Assembly (NCBI GenBank): GCA_947258635.1
Contig: CAMYJM010000058.1
Span: 1 to 11,648 of the forward strand
Reading direction: 5' to 3'
Origin: an uncultured Acidimicrobiaceae bacterium
GTDB taxonomy: Bacteria > Actinomycetota > Acidimicrobiia > Spongiisociales > UBA5794
DNA length: 11,648 nucleotides
A model generated the notes under the pieces. That model did not search any database. It was given only the letters and a program-made list of their open reading frames with translations, and was not told where the DNA came from. This document shows positions 5,812-11,648 of this stretch, piece after piece. Position numbers and translations under genes: made by a program. The number at the start of each line of letters is the position of its first letter. Within the stretch, counting starts at the first letter, position 1.

Positions 5812-7041
5812 CTAAGAGAACGGTGTGGGTGGCTGCACCGGCGTGGGCGGGACCGGGGCGGTTCCGGTGCCGGCTACGGCGACGGTACGATGGCGACCGG
5901 AACGCCAGAACTGGGCCCCCAGCGCCAACCCCACGGCAGTGAGCACGAGCATGCCGGCCACCGACGCGGTGTAGGCGGCGGCGCGTCCCGATCCTTCATA
6001 GAGGGCGCCGGCGGCGATCGCAGCGATCCCGGCCACGAGAGCCTGGGCGGCTCCCATCAGACCTTGGGCCCCGGCCTGGCGCTGCTCCGGGACGGACATG
6101 GCGACCGCCACGCCCGGGGCGACATGGGTCAGCCCGTCGCTGATGGCATGGACCATGGCGACGCCGAAGATCCAGCTGCCCGAGGGGAGCCGGCCGTACA
6201 TGAACATGAAGACGGCTCCGACAAGAAGCCCCAGCGCCGCAATGCGAAAGGGACCGATCCGCTGCGCCAGCCGGCCACCGGTGGGGCCGAGGACGACCAG
6301 CGGGATGGCGAACAAGCTGATCCCGAGGTTGGCCATCCATGTCGGCGTACCGAGGTCCTCGTGGACGACGTCCCAGAGGGCGTCGAAGGCGCCGATCATC
6401 AGGAACACGGCGGCGCCGAGGGCGACGGCGCCGGTCACGACTCGACTGCGAAGCAGGTCCAGCGCCAGGCGCTGTCGCGAGATGCCCTTGGTCTCGGCAA
6501 CGCCGACGAGGAGCGTCAACGGCAGCAGGAGTGCCGTTGCCGACGCCACGACGACGAAGGGTGCTGCCAAACCCATCGGGCCGACGAGCCCCGCCGAGAC
6601 GGCGGGGCCCAGGGCGAACCCGAACACGTCGGCCGACAACAGCCGGCCCAGGTTCTGCCCGAGGCTGGCTGGGTCGGCCAGGATGACAATCCGGCGGATA
6701 GCAGGGCCGGCGGTGCCGATACCGATGCCGGAGACGATGCGCCCGGCCAGGATGACGCTGAGGCTCTCGCCGAAGCCCATCATCAGGAGCCCCGCCACGT
6801 TGGCGGCGGCACCGATCGCGATGAGCTGGCGGGCCCTCCCCCGATCGGCGATCGGGGCGATGAAGACCTGGGCTACGAACCCGGACAGGAACCCGGCACC
6901 GATGACCGCCCCAATTGCAGTTTCGGTGATGCCGTACGCGTCGCGGAAATCACCGACGACCGTGAACAGCACGCCGTATCCCGCCGACAGAGCGGCAGTG
7001 AGGGCACCAAACACCCAATACGGAGACAAGCGAGCGGCCAC
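5812..7041 (-). CDS. Major facilitator superfamily transporter, 12 TM
   Basis: The 409-residue membrane protein has about twelve hydrophobic segments, at roughly 8-30, 41-62, 73-90, 92-115, 134-154, 158-180, 203-222, 238-254, 266-283, 289-312, 327-347 and 355-377. The loop after TM2 has the MFS motif A remnant APIADRGRARQL (62-73) and the second half has the matching GGRLAQRIG (255-263). The central cytoplasmic loop (about 182-200) is basic. The C-terminal tail is rich in Pro and Thr (VPPTPVQPPTPFS). The start is GTG at 7041; there is no Shine-Dalgarno, but TAGCCT is 6 nt upstream. It is a secondary transporter or efflux pump of the inner membrane. Being divergent from preT invites a link to pyrimidine uptake or export, but the sequence looks like a general drug-efflux-type MFS and gives no substrate. 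Confidence 0.88.
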   Translation of the reverse strand: MAARLSPYWVFGALTAALSAGYGVLFTVVGDFRDAYGITETAIGAVIGAGFLSGFVAQVFIAPIADRGRARQLIAIGAAANVAGLLMMGFGESLSVILAGRIVSGIGIGTAGPAIRRIVILADPASLGQNLGRLLSADVFGFALGPAVSAGLVGPMGLAAPFVVVASATALLLPLTLLVGVAETKGISRQRLALDLLRSRVVTGAVALGAAVFLMIGAFDALWDVVHEDLGTPTWMANLGISLFAIPLVVLGPTGGRLAQRIGPFRIAALGLLVGAVFMFMYGRLPSGSWIFGVAMVHAISDGLTHVAPGVAVAMSVPEQRQAGAQGLMGAAQALVAGIAAIAAGALYEGSGRAAAYTASVAGMLVLTAVGLALGAQFWRSGRHRTVAVAGTGTAPVPPTPVQPPTPFS

Positions 7042-7047
7042 CCTGTG

Positions 7048-7053
7048 AGGCTA
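7048..7053 (-). promoter_or_regulatory. TAGCCT, candidate -10 of a leaderless transcript (MFS gene)
   Basis: TAGCCT on the minus strand ends 6 nt before the GTG at 7041. It is part of TCGTTAGCCT, which mirrors TCGTTAGGCT before preT at the same distance from its start codon. Confidence 0.5.
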
Positions 7054-7099
7054 ACGACCTGCCGCCCACCGCCGGTCACATCCCGCCGCCGACGCCGGT

Positions 7100-7107
7100 G
7101 TCATGAC
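7100..7107. promoter_or_regulatory. Palindrome in the MFS/preT divergent region, candidate operator
   Basis: GTCATGAC is a perfect 8-bp palindrome, set in GGTGTCATGACCAT, 43 bp before preT and 59 bp before the MFS start. A GntR-type site (TGGTnnnACnA-like) would look similar, but no regulator is encoded nearby. Confidence 0.2.
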
Positions 7108-7138
7108 CATATACCCTGCTCAGCCTCACCTCGCTCGT

Positions 7139-7144
7139 TAGGCT
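7139..7144 (+). promoter_or_regulatory. TAGGCT, candidate -10 of a leaderless transcript (preTA operon)
   Basis: TAGGCT matches TAnnnT and ends 6 nt before the preT ATG. There is no Shine-Dalgarno in the gap. A clear -35 is not visible at the usual distance. Confidence 0.5.
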
Positions 7145-7150
7145 TGGGCC

Positions 7151-8467
7151 ATGACGACAGTAGTCAAGCCAAGTCTGACACCCCGCCCGCGCCTCACGCC
7201 CTCGGCCGCGTTCGCCGAAGCCCACCGTTGTCTGATGTGTTGGGATGCGCCCTGTATTCGGGCCTGCCCGACGGCTATCGACATACCCGGGTTCATCAAG
7301 CGTATTGCCTATCAGGACGACCGCGGTGCCGCCCGGGTGATCCTCGAGGCCAACCTGCTCGGCGATTCTTGCGCTCACGTGTGCCCCACGAGCGTGCTGT
7401 GCGAGGGGGCGTGTGTCCTCAACGACGTCGACGGCCGCCCGGTGCCGATCGGTCGGCTGCAGGCCTATGCCACTAGCCCCGTCGTTCAGGGAGGCGTTCA
7501 GCTGTTCACGCCCGCCCCGGCGACGGGTAAGAAGGTCGCCCTCGTCGGCGGGGGACCGGCCGGACTGGCCTGCGCCGCCGAGCTGACCCTGCGGGGCCAC
7601 GAAGCGGTGGTGTTCGACGCCGCCGCCGAAGCGGGTGGCCTCAACACGCGGGGCGTTGCCGACTACAAGCAGCCGAGATCCGCCGCGCTCACCGAGATCG
7701 CCTGGCTACAGGATCTCGGCGTCGCCATCCGCCACAACACCGTCGTCGGCGAAGACGTCACTTTCACAGAGCTGCTCGACGGCTTCGACGCGCTTTTCTT
7801 TGGAGCCGGCCTCGGCGCCATCCCGGTGCTGGGCATCCCCGGCGAGACCCTTCCCGGGGTCGAGGACGCCCTGCAGCTGATCGAAGCCGTCAAGTCGGGC
7901 GCCACCCCATCGGACGCCTTTGCCGGCAAGAGAGTGATCGTGCTGGGCGGTGGGAACACCGCGATCGACGCCGCCCGGCTGGCGGTGCGGCTCGGCGCCG
8001 CCCGGACGGTTGTCGTGTACCGGCGCGGGCCCGACGAGATGCCTGCCTATCACCATGAGGTCGCCGAGGCGCGCCGCGAGGGAGTGGCTTTCAGCTTCTG
8101 GAGCGCCCCCCACTCCGTTGTCGGTGACGGCAAGGTCGAGGCCATGCGCTGCCGGCGGACCGAACCGGGCGCCCCCGGGGCCGACGGCCGCCCGGCCGTG
8201 GTCACGAGCGATGAACCGCCCTTCGACGTGGCCGCCGCCGTGGTGCTGCGGGCGACGGGGCAGGCGACCCGCCAGTCGCTGCTCGCCGAGCTTCCCGATG
8301 TGGCCACCGACGGGCGGGGCCGGGTCATCGTCGACGATGAGCAGCGCACCTCGCAACCGGGGATCTGGGCCGGCGGCGACTGCGTCAACGGGGGCAAGGA
8401 AGTGGTCAACGCGGTCGCCGAGGGAATGGCGGCCGCTCGCAGCATCGACGAGGAACTGAGGAGGTAA
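7151..8467 (+). CDS. preT: NAD-dependent dihydropyrimidine dehydrogenase subunit PreT
   Basis: This 438-residue flavoprotein takes electrons from NADH and passes them through Fe-S clusters to PreA, which reduces uracil or thymine to the 5,6-dihydro form. The N-terminal domain has eight Cys in two groups: Cys27, 30, 35, 39 (RCLMCWDAPCIRACP) and Cys74, 78, 84, 88 (CAHVCPTSVLCEGAC), as in the GltD/DPD family. The FAD-binding Rossmann motif is VALVGGGPAGLACAAEL (129-145). The NAD(P)H motif is VIVLGGGNTAIDAARLA (262-278). The C-terminal FAD segment is GIWAGGDCVNGGKEVVNAVA (404-423). The length is close to E. coli PreT. The ATG has no ribosome site but TAGGCT stands 6 nt before it. Its last codons carry the GAGGAGG that serves preA, 4 bp downstream. 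An alternative is another GltD-like Fe-S oxidoreductase, but adjacency to preA settles it. Confidence 0.93.
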   Translation: MTTVVKPSLTPRPRLTPSAAFAEAHRCLMCWDAPCIRACPTAIDIPGFIKRIAYQDDRGAARVILEANLLGDSCAHVCPTSVLCEGACVLNDVDGRPVPIGRLQAYATSPVVQGGVQLFTPAPATGKKVALVGGGPAGLACAAELTLRGHEAVVFDAAAEAGGLNTRGVADYKQPRSAALTEIAWLQDLGVAIRHNTVVGEDVTFTELLDGFDALFFGAGLGAIPVLGIPGETLPGVEDALQLIEAVKSGATPSDAFAGKRVIVLGGGNTAIDAARLAVRLGAARTVVVYRRGPDEMPAYHHEVAEARREGVAFSFWSAPHSVVGDGKVEAMRCRRTEPGAPGADGRPAVVTSDEPPFDVAAAVVLRATGQATRQSLLAELPDVATDGRGRVIVDDEQRTSQPGIWAGGDCVNGGKEVVNAVAEGMAAARSIDEELRR

Positions 8468-8471
8468 CGCC

Positions 8472-9770
8472 ATGGCCGACCTGGCGGTGAACATCTGTGG
8501 GATCGACTCCCCCAACCCCTTCTGGCTGGCCTCGGCGCCTCCCACCAACACCGGCGACCAGGTCGCGCGCGCCTTCGACGCCGGCTGGGGTGGGGCGGTG
8601 TGGAAGACCATCGGCGAGCCGATCGAGAACACGTGGTCGCGGTACAGCTCGGTCGATCTCGACGGCCACCGGATGATGGGGTTGAACAACATCGAGCTGA
8701 TCACCGACCGTCCTCTGGAGACCAACCTCGCCGAGATCGAGGCTGTGAAGAGTCGCTACCCGGACAACGCGCTCATCGTGAGTCTCATGGTGGAATCGAC
8801 TCGGGAGGCGTGGCAACGCATCGTGCGCCAGGCCGAAGATGCCGGCGCCGACGGCGTCGAGCTGAACTTCGGCTGCCCCCACGGGATGTCGGAGCGGGGC
8901 ATGGGCAGCGCCATCGGGCAGGTGCCCGAGTACTGCCGCGACATCGTCGGCTATGCCAAAGAGGTCGCCACCAAGCCGGTGTTCGTCAAGCTGACGCCGA
9001 ATATTGCCGACATCGTGCAACCGGCGCGTGCGGCCAAGGCGGGTGGGGCCGACGCCATCAGCCTCATCAACACCATCAACAGCATCACCGGTATCGATCT
9101 CGACACGTTCGCCCCGCGGCCGACTGTGGCCGGTCAGTCGAGCCACGGCGGCTATTGCGGGCCGGCGGTGAAGCCGATCGCGCTCCACATGGTGTCGGCC
9201 ATCGCCCGGGATGCCGATGCCGGCACCGTGCCGATCAGTGGCATCGGGGGAATTGCCACCTGGCGGGAGGCGGCCGAGTTCATCCTGCTCGGCGCGACCA
9301 CGGTCCAGGTGTGCACCGCGGTGATGCACTGGGGATACCGGATCGTGGAGGGCATGATCGACGGCCTCAGCGGTTACCTCGACGCCAAGGGTATGGCAAG
9401 TGTCAATGAGTTGCGCGGGAGGAGTGTCGATCGGCTGCAGAAGTGGGAGAACCTCGACCTCAACTACGTCATCAAGGCGCACATCGACCAGGAGGCCTGC
9501 ATCGGCTGTGGCCTGTGTTACATCGCCTGTAACGACGGCGCCCACCAGGCCATCGGCGCCGAGCGCCACGGCGATCGGACCCGGGTGTGGATCAAGGAAG
9601 ACGCCTGTGTCGGGTGCAACCTGTGCAGCCTGGTGTGCCCCGTGCACAACTGCATCACCATGGAGGAGCAGGAGACCGACCACGAGTCGCTGACGTGGGT
9701 CGATTACAGCGCGGGCAAGGGCACCCTCGAGCCGCGACCGAAGCACGGCGTGACGATCACAGCCGAGTAG
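8472..9770 (+). CDS. preA: NAD-dependent dihydropyrimidine dehydrogenase subunit PreA
   Basis: The 432-residue catalytic subunit reduces uracil/thymine to dihydropyrimidine at an FMN in a dihydroorotate-dehydrogenase-like barrel. Residues 1-320 form the barrel: ASAPPTNTG (20-28), NFGCPHGMSERGMG (132-145) with Cys135 at the place of the catalytic Cys of mammalian DPD, VFVKLTPN (170-177), NTINSITGID (200-209), and the FMN phosphate region SGIGGI (256-261). The C-terminus is a 2x[4Fe-4S] ferredoxin: CIGCGLCYIAC (Cys343, 346, 349, 353) and CVGCNLCSLVC (Cys379, 382, 385, 389), each followed by the other's capping residues. The start is ATG at 8472 with GAGGAGG just upstream, across the preT stop, so translation is probably coupled. 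It is cytoplasmic and pairs with PreT as in E. coli PreTA. The next gene follows after 39 bp. Confidence 0.94.
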   Translation: MADLAVNICGIDSPNPFWLASAPPTNTGDQVARAFDAGWGGAVWKTIGEPIENTWSRYSSVDLDGHRMMGLNNIELITDRPLETNLAEIEAVKSRYPDNALIVSLMVESTREAWQRIVRQAEDAGADGVELNFGCPHGMSERGMGSAIGQVPEYCRDIVGYAKEVATKPVFVKLTPNIADIVQPARAAKAGGADAISLINTINSITGIDLDTFAPRPTVAGQSSHGGYCGPAVKPIALHMVSAIARDADAGTVPISGIGGIATWREAAEFILLGATTVQVCTAVMHWGYRIVEGMIDGLSGYLDAKGMASVNELRGRSVDRLQKWENLDLNYVIKAHIDQEACIGCGLCYIACNDGAHQAIGAERHGDRTRVWIKEDACVGCNLCSLVCPVHNCITMEEQETDHESLTWVDYSAGKGTLEPRPKHGVTITAE

Positions 9771-9809
9771 GCGCGCGGCAAAGCCCGATACTCCGGTTGG
9801 GAGGCTGCG

Positions 9810-10868
9810 ATGGGTGGAATCGAGATCGTCGGGTGCCACGCTGAGGGCGAGGTCGGGGACGTGATCGTGGGCGGGGTTGAGCCGCCACCGGGCGATGGGG
9901 TTGAGCCGCCGCCGGGCGATACGCTGTGGGAACAGTCGCGCTGGATCGCCCGGGACCAGGCCCTCCGCAGCTTCGTCCTCAACGAGCCCCGTGGCGGGCT
10001 CTTCCGGCACGTCAACCTCCTCGTACCGCCCAAGCACCCCGACGCCGCCGCCGGTTTCATCATCATGGAACCGGAGCACACTCCTCCCATGTCGGGGTCG
10101 AATTCGATCTGCGTGGCGACCGTGCTGCTCGAAACCGATCGCGTGCCGATGACCGAACCCGAGACCCGCCTGACGTTGGAGGCACCCGGTGGGCTGGTGC
10201 AGGTGGTGGCGGCGTGTCGCAACGGGAAGGCAGAGCGGATCACGGTCGCCAACGTGCCCAGCTTCGCGGCACGGCTCGGGGCACCGCTCGAGGTGGAGGG
10301 ACTGGGCACTCTCATCGTCGATACCGCATATGGTGGGGACAGCTTCGTCATGGTTGACGCCGCGGCGCTCGGCTTCGCCATCGCCCCGGACGAGGCTCCC
10401 GATCTCGTGGCGGTGGGGAGGAAGATCACGCGGGCGGCGAACGAGCAGCTGGGGTTTCATCACCCGACCAATCCCGAATGGACCCATATCTCGTTCTGCC
10501 AGCTGGCCGGCCCGCTGTCGCACGATGCCGAGCGCGCCGCGTTCACGATGCGCAACACGTCGGTGATCGATCCCGGCAAGCTGGACCGATCGCCGACCGG
10601 GACCGGTCTGTCGGCTCGTATGGCGACGCTACGGGCCCAGAACCGGATGCAGGTGGGGGATCGGCTCATCATGTCATCGATCATCGACTCCGAGTTCGAA
10701 GGCACGATCCTCGATGATTGTGGGGTGGGCGACCGGCCGGGAATCATGTCGTCAATCAGCGGGAGAGCCTGGATCACCGGCACCCGGCATTTGACGCTCG
10801 ACCCGACCGATCCCTGGCCGCGGGGCTACCGGGTGGCCGACACCTGGCCGCCGATGCCGACCGGCTGA
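9810..10868 (+). CDS. Proline-racemase-superfamily protein with Ser/Thr in place of both catalytic Cys
   Basis: The 352-residue protein has the proline racemase fold throughout: EIVGCHAEGEVGDVI (5-19), EPEHTPPMSGSNSI (87-100), LEAPGGLV (123-130), DTAYGGDSFVMVD (171-183), NEQLGFHHP (211-219) and LDRSPTGTGLSARMA (258-272). Proline racemase and 4-hydroxyproline epimerase use two Cys (MCGH and DRSPCGTG). 3-Hydroxyproline dehydratases keep the first Cys and have Thr second. Here the first is Ser95 (MSGS, also without the usual His, Ser97 instead) and the second Thr263. Asp259 is kept. So racemisation by the standard two-thiol mechanism is not possible; a dehydratase, lyase or epimerase of another type is more likely. 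The start ATG has GGGAGG 6 nt upstream. It is the third gene of the preTA operon, 39 bp after preA, and ends 1 bp before a hairpin. Residues 22-37 are a tandem duplication. Databases would probably call it 'proline racemase family' or '4-hydroxyproline epimerase', the latter doubtful. Confidence 0.82.
   Translation: MGGIEIVGCHAEGEVGDVIVGGVEPPPGDGVEPPPGDTLWEQSRWIARDQALRSFVLNEPRGGLFRHVNLLVPPKHPDAAAGFIIMEPEHTPPMSGSNSICVATVLLETDRVPMTEPETRLTLEAPGGLVQVVAACRNGKAERITVANVPSFAARLGAPLEVEGLGTLIVDTAYGGDSFVMVDAAALGFAIAPDEAPDLVAVGRKITRAANEQLGFHHPTNPEWTHISFCQLAGPLSHDAERAAFTMRNTSVIDPGKLDRSPTGTGLSARMATLRAQNRMQVGDRLIMSSIIDSEFEGTILDDCGVGDRPGIMSSISGRAWITGTRHLTLDPTDPWPRGYRVADTWPPMPTG
9873..9920 (+). repeat. 24-bp in-frame tandem duplication in the racemase-fold gene
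   Basis: Two units, 9873-9896 and 9897-9920, differ at one base (CCACCG against CCGCCG). They encode GVEPPPGD twice (residues 22-29 and 30-37), in the loop between the first strand and the helix that begins DTLWEQSR. From memory, relatives have a single 'GG(V)xPPPGDT' here. Confidence 0.9.
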
Positions 10869-10893
10869 CGGCGGCCCCGGGGCGCTGCCGCCG
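10869..10893 (+). terminator. GC-rich hairpin after the preTA operon
   Basis: CGGCGGC (10869-10875) pairs with GCCGCCG (10887-10893) around an 11-nt loop, starting directly after the stop codon of the racemase-fold gene. No T-tract follows. It probably ends the preT-preA-racemase transcript. Confidence 0.5.
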
Positions 10894-10926
10894 GATGGTG
10901 CCCTAGCCAAAAACGTGAATCTGTCA

Positions 10927-10932
10927 TATGCT
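10927..10932 (+). promoter_or_regulatory. TATGCT, possible -10 for the UspA-like gene
   Basis: TATGCT lies 91 bp before the ATG at 11024, in the only AT-richer part of the gap. No convincing -35 is seen, so this is weak. A long leader fits this gene having a Shine-Dalgarno, unlike preT. Confidence 0.2.
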
Positions 10933-11010
10933 GCCATCCAGTATGCCGAGGTAGCCACCGTGCCAGCAGTGCGGTGAGGGGCATGGCTTCGTACGACGAG
11001 TGACCTTGTT

Positions 11011-11018
11011 GAAGGGAG
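11011..11018 (+). promoter_or_regulatory. Ribosome binding site choosing the start at 11024
   Basis: GAAGGGAG ends 5 nt before ATG 11024. The in-frame start at 11000 would place this site inside the coding region, so 11024 is preferred. Confidence 0.65.
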
Positions 11019-11023
11019 TCCTA

Positions 11024-11452
11024 ATGCGCCGCTACCTTGTAATCGCCAACCAAACCCTTGCGAGCCATCAGCTACGCCAGGAATTGCTACTGCGTGCCGA
11101 AGCAGACGAGAGCCTGTTCCACTTCCTCGTGCCGGACACCGCCCGGGACAGCTATTCGGCGGATTGGGCCGCCCACGAGGGCGCCATCGAGGCCGGAACG
11201 GAGGGGGCGAAGGCTCGACTCAAGTTTGCCCTCGCCACCGTGCGCTCCGCCGGGGCGTGTGCCCTGGGCGCCCTCGGTGATCCCGATCCGTTGCAGGCCG
11301 TCGAGCTGCAGATGCAATGCAGCGCCTACGACGAGATCATCGTCTCCATGCTCCCCGACGGGTCGTCCCGGTGGCTCGAGGCGGACCTCCCCAGCCGGAT
11401 CTCTCGGTTTGCGCAGATACCGGTGACGACGATCATCGCCAAGGGCAGCTAG
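11024..11452 (+). CDS. Small UspA-like (universal stress-type) alpha/beta protein
   Basis: The protein has 142 residues. It begins MRRYLVIANQTLASHQLRQE, the opening of a group of actinobacterial proteins that start 'RRYLVVANqTL' and have a Rossmann-like USP fold. A middle beta strand, FHFLVPDTARDSY, precedes a helical stretch. The second half has GACALGALGDPDPLQAVELQ and then YDEIIVSMLPDGSSRWLEAD, where USPs have the phosphate-binding 'G..G.Sr' turn, and ends QIPVTTIIAKGS. The strict ATP-binding G-2x-G-9x-G(S/T) pattern is not clear, so nucleotide binding is uncertain. It is cytoplasmic, with a possible role in stress or dormancy by analogy only. It stands alone after the preTA hairpin and before the 63-bp repeats. 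Confidence 0.7.
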   Translation: MRRYLVIANQTLASHQLRQELLLRAEADESLFHFLVPDTARDSYSADWAAHEGAIEAGTEGAKARLKFALATVRSAGACALGALGDPDPLQAVELQMQCSAYDEIIVSMLPDGSSRWLEADLPSRISRFAQIPVTTIIAKGS

Positions 11453-11483
11453 CCGGCCGGCCGGGCCCGTTGGACTACGACCG

Positions 11484-11648
11484 GAGCGACCTCACGTCGT
11501 GTCTTCCCCCGACGGCAACCGAGCCTGGCGGGCACAGCGGCGACCTGAGCGACCTCACCTCGTGTCTTCCCCCGGCGGCAACCGAGCCTGGCGGCCAAAG
11601 CGGCGACCCGAGCGACCTCACCTCGTGTCTTCCCCCGGCGGCAACCGA
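11484..11648. repeat. 63-bp tandem repeat, 2.6 copies, continuing past the window
   Basis: Units start at 11484, 11547 and 11610, each with GAGCGACCTCAC, and keep an exact 63-bp period. Units 2 and 3 are almost identical over the part seen; unit 1 differs at a few bases (ACGTCG against ACCTCG, CCCGACGG against CCCGGCGG). The part carrying CGTGTCTTCCCCCG is most conserved, and the part after GAGCCTGGCGG most variable (GCACA against CCAAA). The period is a multiple of three. The plus frame starting at 11484 and two minus frames are open through all copies. No start codon with a ribosome site is in view, so coding is unproven. Confidence 0.9.

Noticed and set aside
8406..10523. Very long open frame (about 700 codons) on the minus strand opposite preA and the racemase-fold gene
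   Set aside because: The product is low-complexity and rich in Arg, His, Asp and Gly, with no family resemblance. It mirrors the GC-rich codon use of the well-supported plus-strand genes.
181..10872. Identical 14-base ends (CGACCGGCTGACGG) at the stop codons of the first gene and the racemase-fold gene
   Set aside because: Only 14 bases match and both flanks diverge at once; a chance match of common GC-rich codons is enough.
11484..11648. CRISPR array at the right edge (conserved block of about 36 bp with a variable block of about 27 bp)
   Set aside because: The 'spacer' part is also largely the same between units (GAGCCTGGCGG and GCGGCGACC are shared), so this is a simple tandem repeat.

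Overview
The window is GC-rich DNA with no RNA genes, insertion sequences or CRISPR arrays that I can see. Gene content points to an actinomycete, probably a deep-branching lineage: the tail of an F420-type luciferase-like oxidoreductase, a degraded DUF4389 gene of the actinobacterial two-repeat type, GTG and possibly TTG starts, and several genes with a TAnnnT hexamer 6-7 nt before the start codon, as expected of leaderless transcripts. No marker gene allows a closer placement.

Layout. 2-190 (+) is the C-terminal end of a luciferase-like monooxygenase. 258-713 (-) is a DUF4389 membrane-protein pseudogene. 913-1593 (+) is a small secreted protein with an HELGH zinc-binding motif. 1594-1902 has no gene but holds two copies of a 46-bp palindromic repeat. 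1903-3324 (-) is an amidase-signature hydrolase and 3376-3870 (-) a DinB-like protein just upstream of it. 4024-4863 (+) encodes tandem beta-sandwich domains that look like the C-terminal part of a larger secreted protein. A strong hairpin at 4882-4910 lies between this gene and the converging pair 5753-4944 (methyltransferase) and 7041-5812 (MFS transporter).

The best-defined metabolic unit is the plus-strand operon 7151-10868: preT, preA and a proline-racemase-superfamily protein. PreT (NADH/FAD/Fe-S) and PreA (FMN/2x[4Fe-4S]) together form the NAD-dependent dihydropyrimidine dehydrogenase, the first step of reductive uracil/thymine breakdown. The third protein has lost both catalytic cysteines of its superfamily (Ser95 and Thr263 instead) and carries a 24-bp tandem duplication near its N-terminus. 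No dihydropyrimidinase or beta-ureidopropionase is in the window, so the pathway must continue elsewhere or the reductase serves another purpose. The MFS gene is divergent from preT across 109 bp.

The right end holds a small UspA-like protein (11024-11452) followed by a 63-bp tandem repeat that runs off the window. The least explained elements are the Ser/Thr racemase-fold protein tied to PreTA, the palindromic repeat pair, and the 63-bp repeat.
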